Assembly: GCA_028716125.1 (NCBI GenBank)
Contig: JAQUQK010000124.1
Location: 1 to 5,917 of the forward strand
From: Thermoplasmatota archaeon
Lineage (GTDB): Archaea > Thermoplasmatota > JAQUQK01
DNA length: 5,917 nucleotides
Direction of reading: 5' to 3'
Part shown: positions 4,415-5,917 of the stretch, piece after piece
Numbering within the stretch: position 1 is the first letter of the stretch
Layout of the letters: every line of letters starts with the position of its first letter
Notes under the pieces: model-generated
Told to the model about the DNA's origin: nothing
Databases searched by the model: none
What the model saw: the letters and a program-made list of their open reading frames with translations, nothing else
Made by a program: the position numbers and the translations under genes

Positions 4415-5917
4415 GTGAATGGGAAAATTGGTTTTGACAACGAAAAATATCTTGAGCTTCAAAGTGAGGAAATACTTCGCCGCGTCAACGGCGGGGACAG
4501 CAAATTATATATAGAATTCGGCGGAAAGCTCATCCATGACGGGCACGCCTCGCGCATCCTTCCGGGCTATGATCCGAGCATAAAGATGCGCCTTCTCCAG
4601 AAGATAAAGGACAAGATGGAAGTCCTGATTTGCATTTACGCGGGCGACATCGAGCGCAAGAAGATACGCGCGGACTTCGGAATCACATATGAGGCAGACG
4701 CCCTCAAGACAATGGACGAATTGCGCGAGTGGGGCATAAACGTCACAGGAGTCGTAATAACGCGCTTCGAGGGGCAACCCGCGGCAGAGCAGTTCAAAAA
4801 GAAGCTGGAGCGCCGATTTGTCACCGTTTACCGCCATAGGTTTATAGAAGGATATCCATCGAATGTTGACAAAATCGTGAGCGAAGAAGGGTTTGGAAGA
4901 AACGACTATATTCCGACCACAAAACCAATAGTCATAGTAACCGGGCCTGGACCGAACAGCGGCAAGCTTTCGACGTGCCTTTCCCAGATGTACCACGACC
5001 ACAAGCGCGGGATAAACGCAAGGTACGCAAAGTTCGAGACTTTCCCAGTGTGGAATATGCCATTGAAGCATCCGGTGAACATCGCATACGAAGCCGCAAC
5101 CGCAGATTTGGGCGACGTGAACATGATAGACTCTTTCCATCTTGAAAAATATGGAGAAACAGCGATAAATTACAACAGAGACATCGAACTATTCCCAGTT
5201 GTAAAAAGAATTCTTGACAAGATTGCCGGAAAGTCCGTGTACAACTCGCCGACCGATATGGGCGTAAACAAGATAGGATTCTGCATCACCGATGACGAAG
5301 TAGTAAGGGAAGCGGCAAAGCAGGAGATAATCAGGCGATACTTCAACTATGCAAAAGAATACGTTCTTGGGCAGGCGGAAAAAGATGCAGTGGCGCGGAT
5401 TGAGAACATAATGGGCGAGCTTGGCATCAAGCCCATCGATAGGAAAGTTGTTGAGCCAGCGCGCGAAGCAGCAAGGAAGGCCGAAGGAATAGAGGGAAAA
5501 GGCCACAAAGGCGTTTACTGCGGCGCCGCGATGATGCTGAAGAACGACGAAATTCTAATCGGCAAAAATTCTCCGCTTATGCATTCGTCGTCAAGTCTTG
5601 TCCTGAACGCGCTTAAGGTCCTGGCGGGAATCCCGGACAGCATTCACCTGCTTTCCCCGAGTGTAATGCAATCTATAAGAACACTGAAGGAAAACCTGCT
5701 GAACGCAGACGTTGAAAATCTAGACTTGAACGAGACTTTGATAGCGCTGGGAATAAGCGCCGCATCCAACCCGACGGCTCACGCAGCTCTTGGCAAGCTC
5801 AAGGAGTTGCGCGGCTGCGAAGTCCACCTGACGCACATACCCACGCCTGGAGATGAGGCGGGACTAAAGAAGCTGGGAATAAACTATACATCAGACCCGC
5901 AGTTCTCGACGAAGAGC
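4415..5917 (+). CDS. UPF0371 (DUF1846) family protein, 3' end cut by window edge
   Basis: An uninterrupted frame of 501 codons runs from GTG 4415 to the last base with no stop. It begins VNGKIGFDNEKYLELQ and shows family hallmarks throughout: LYIEFGGKL, CIYAGDIERKKIRADFGITY, a glycine-rich GPGPNSGKLSTCLSQMYHD loop from residue 177, RYAKFETFPVWNMPLKHP, MIDSFHLEKYGETAINYNRDIE and YNSPTDMGVNKIGF. Family members are about 490-505 residues and end shortly after a motif like LGIN.T..P, seen here as LGINYTSDPQFSTKS, so only a few residues should be missing. The loop resembles a P-loop but lacks the exact Walker A spacing. The biochemical function of the family is not established; the protein is soluble, with no membrane segment. 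GTG is chosen because the conserved region begins at residue 5 and AGGGG precedes it; a TTG at 4388 is the only other in-frame candidate. The family is best known from Firmicutes and actinobacteria. Confidence 0.92.
   Translation, partial: MNGKIGFDNEKYLELQSEEILRRVNGGDSKLYIEFGGKLIHDGHASRILPGYDPSIKMRLLQKIKDKMEVLICIYAGDIERKKIRADFGITYEADALKTMDELREWGINVTGVVITRFEGQPAAEQFKKKLERRFVTVYRHRFIEGYPSNVDKIVSEEGFGRNDYIPTTKPIVIVTGPGPNSGKLSTCLSQMYHDHKRGINARYAKFETFPVWNMPLKHPVNIAYEAATADLGDVNMIDSFHLEKYGETAINYNRDIELFPVVKRILDKIAGKSVYNSPTDMGVNKIGFCITDDEVVREAAKQEIIRRYFNYAKEYVLGQAEKDAVARIENIMGELGIKPIDRKVVEPAREAARKAEGIEGKGHKGVYCGAAMMLKNDEILIGKNSPLMHSSSSLVLNALKVLAGIPDSIHLLSPSVMQSIRTLKENLLNADVENLDLNETLIALGISAASNPTAHAALGKLKELRGCEVHLTHIPTPGDEAGLKKLGINYTSDPQFSTKS

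Noticed and set aside
4943..4969. GPGPNSGK as a true Walker A motif
   Set aside because: The spacing between glycines and GK does not match GxxxxGK[ST], K is followed by Leu, and no Walker B partner is evident; kept only as a P-loop-like turn.
4505..5140. Long minus-strand open frame of 211 codons
   Set aside because: It is the mirror of the highly conserved UPF0371 frame on the plus strand; its translation shows no recognisable domain and is rich in Cys, His and Tyr as expected of an antisense reading.
1..5917. tRNA, rRNA or CRISPR elements
   Set aside because: I saw no cloverleaf-type segments, conserved rRNA stretches or spaced direct repeats on either strand by eye.

Overview
The window looks archaeal. 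Several genes are preceded by TATA-box-like elements (for example TATATAAA at 2791-2798) about 30-40 bases before their starts. ATA (Ile) and AGA/AGG (Arg) codons are common, leaders are short, and GAGGT-type ribosome binding sites occur only on some genes. The lineage cannot be fixed from sequence alone. A mid-GC euryarchaeal or DPANN-type genome fits, but a bacterial origin is not strictly excluded.

Layout: (1) 1-186 is the C-terminal end of a plus-strand SWIB/MDM2-domain protein. (2) 187-358 is a convergent intergenic region with possible terminators for both strands. (3) 359-2165 is a minus-strand, AT-rich, two-gene cassette: an ABC/SMC-like AAA ATPase followed directly by a small TOPRIM-like protein. 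Its composition is unlike the flanks (27-37% GC in two 60-base lines I counted, against 58% in a line of the phosphatase gene), and it looks like an acquired defence module of the split OLD/PARIS-like kind. (4) 2289-2750 is a low-molecular-weight phosphatase whose active site resembles protein-arginine phosphatases. (5) 2833-3437 is a probable two-gene operon: a tail-anchored helical DUF883/YqjD-like protein and a two-helix membrane protein resembling YqjE/holin-superfamily III. (6) 3513-4337 is a metallo-beta-lactamase-fold hydrolase. (7) 4415-5917 is a UPF0371 (DUF1846) protein, cut by the window edge within a few residues of its expected C-terminus.

The plus-strand genes look like unrelated housekeeping or accessory genes with their own promoters, except for the membrane pair, which probably works together. 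The ATPase/TOPRIM pair forms a tight operon (1 base between stop and the preferred next start) and almost certainly acts as one complex. It is the best candidate in the window for an uncharacterised system.
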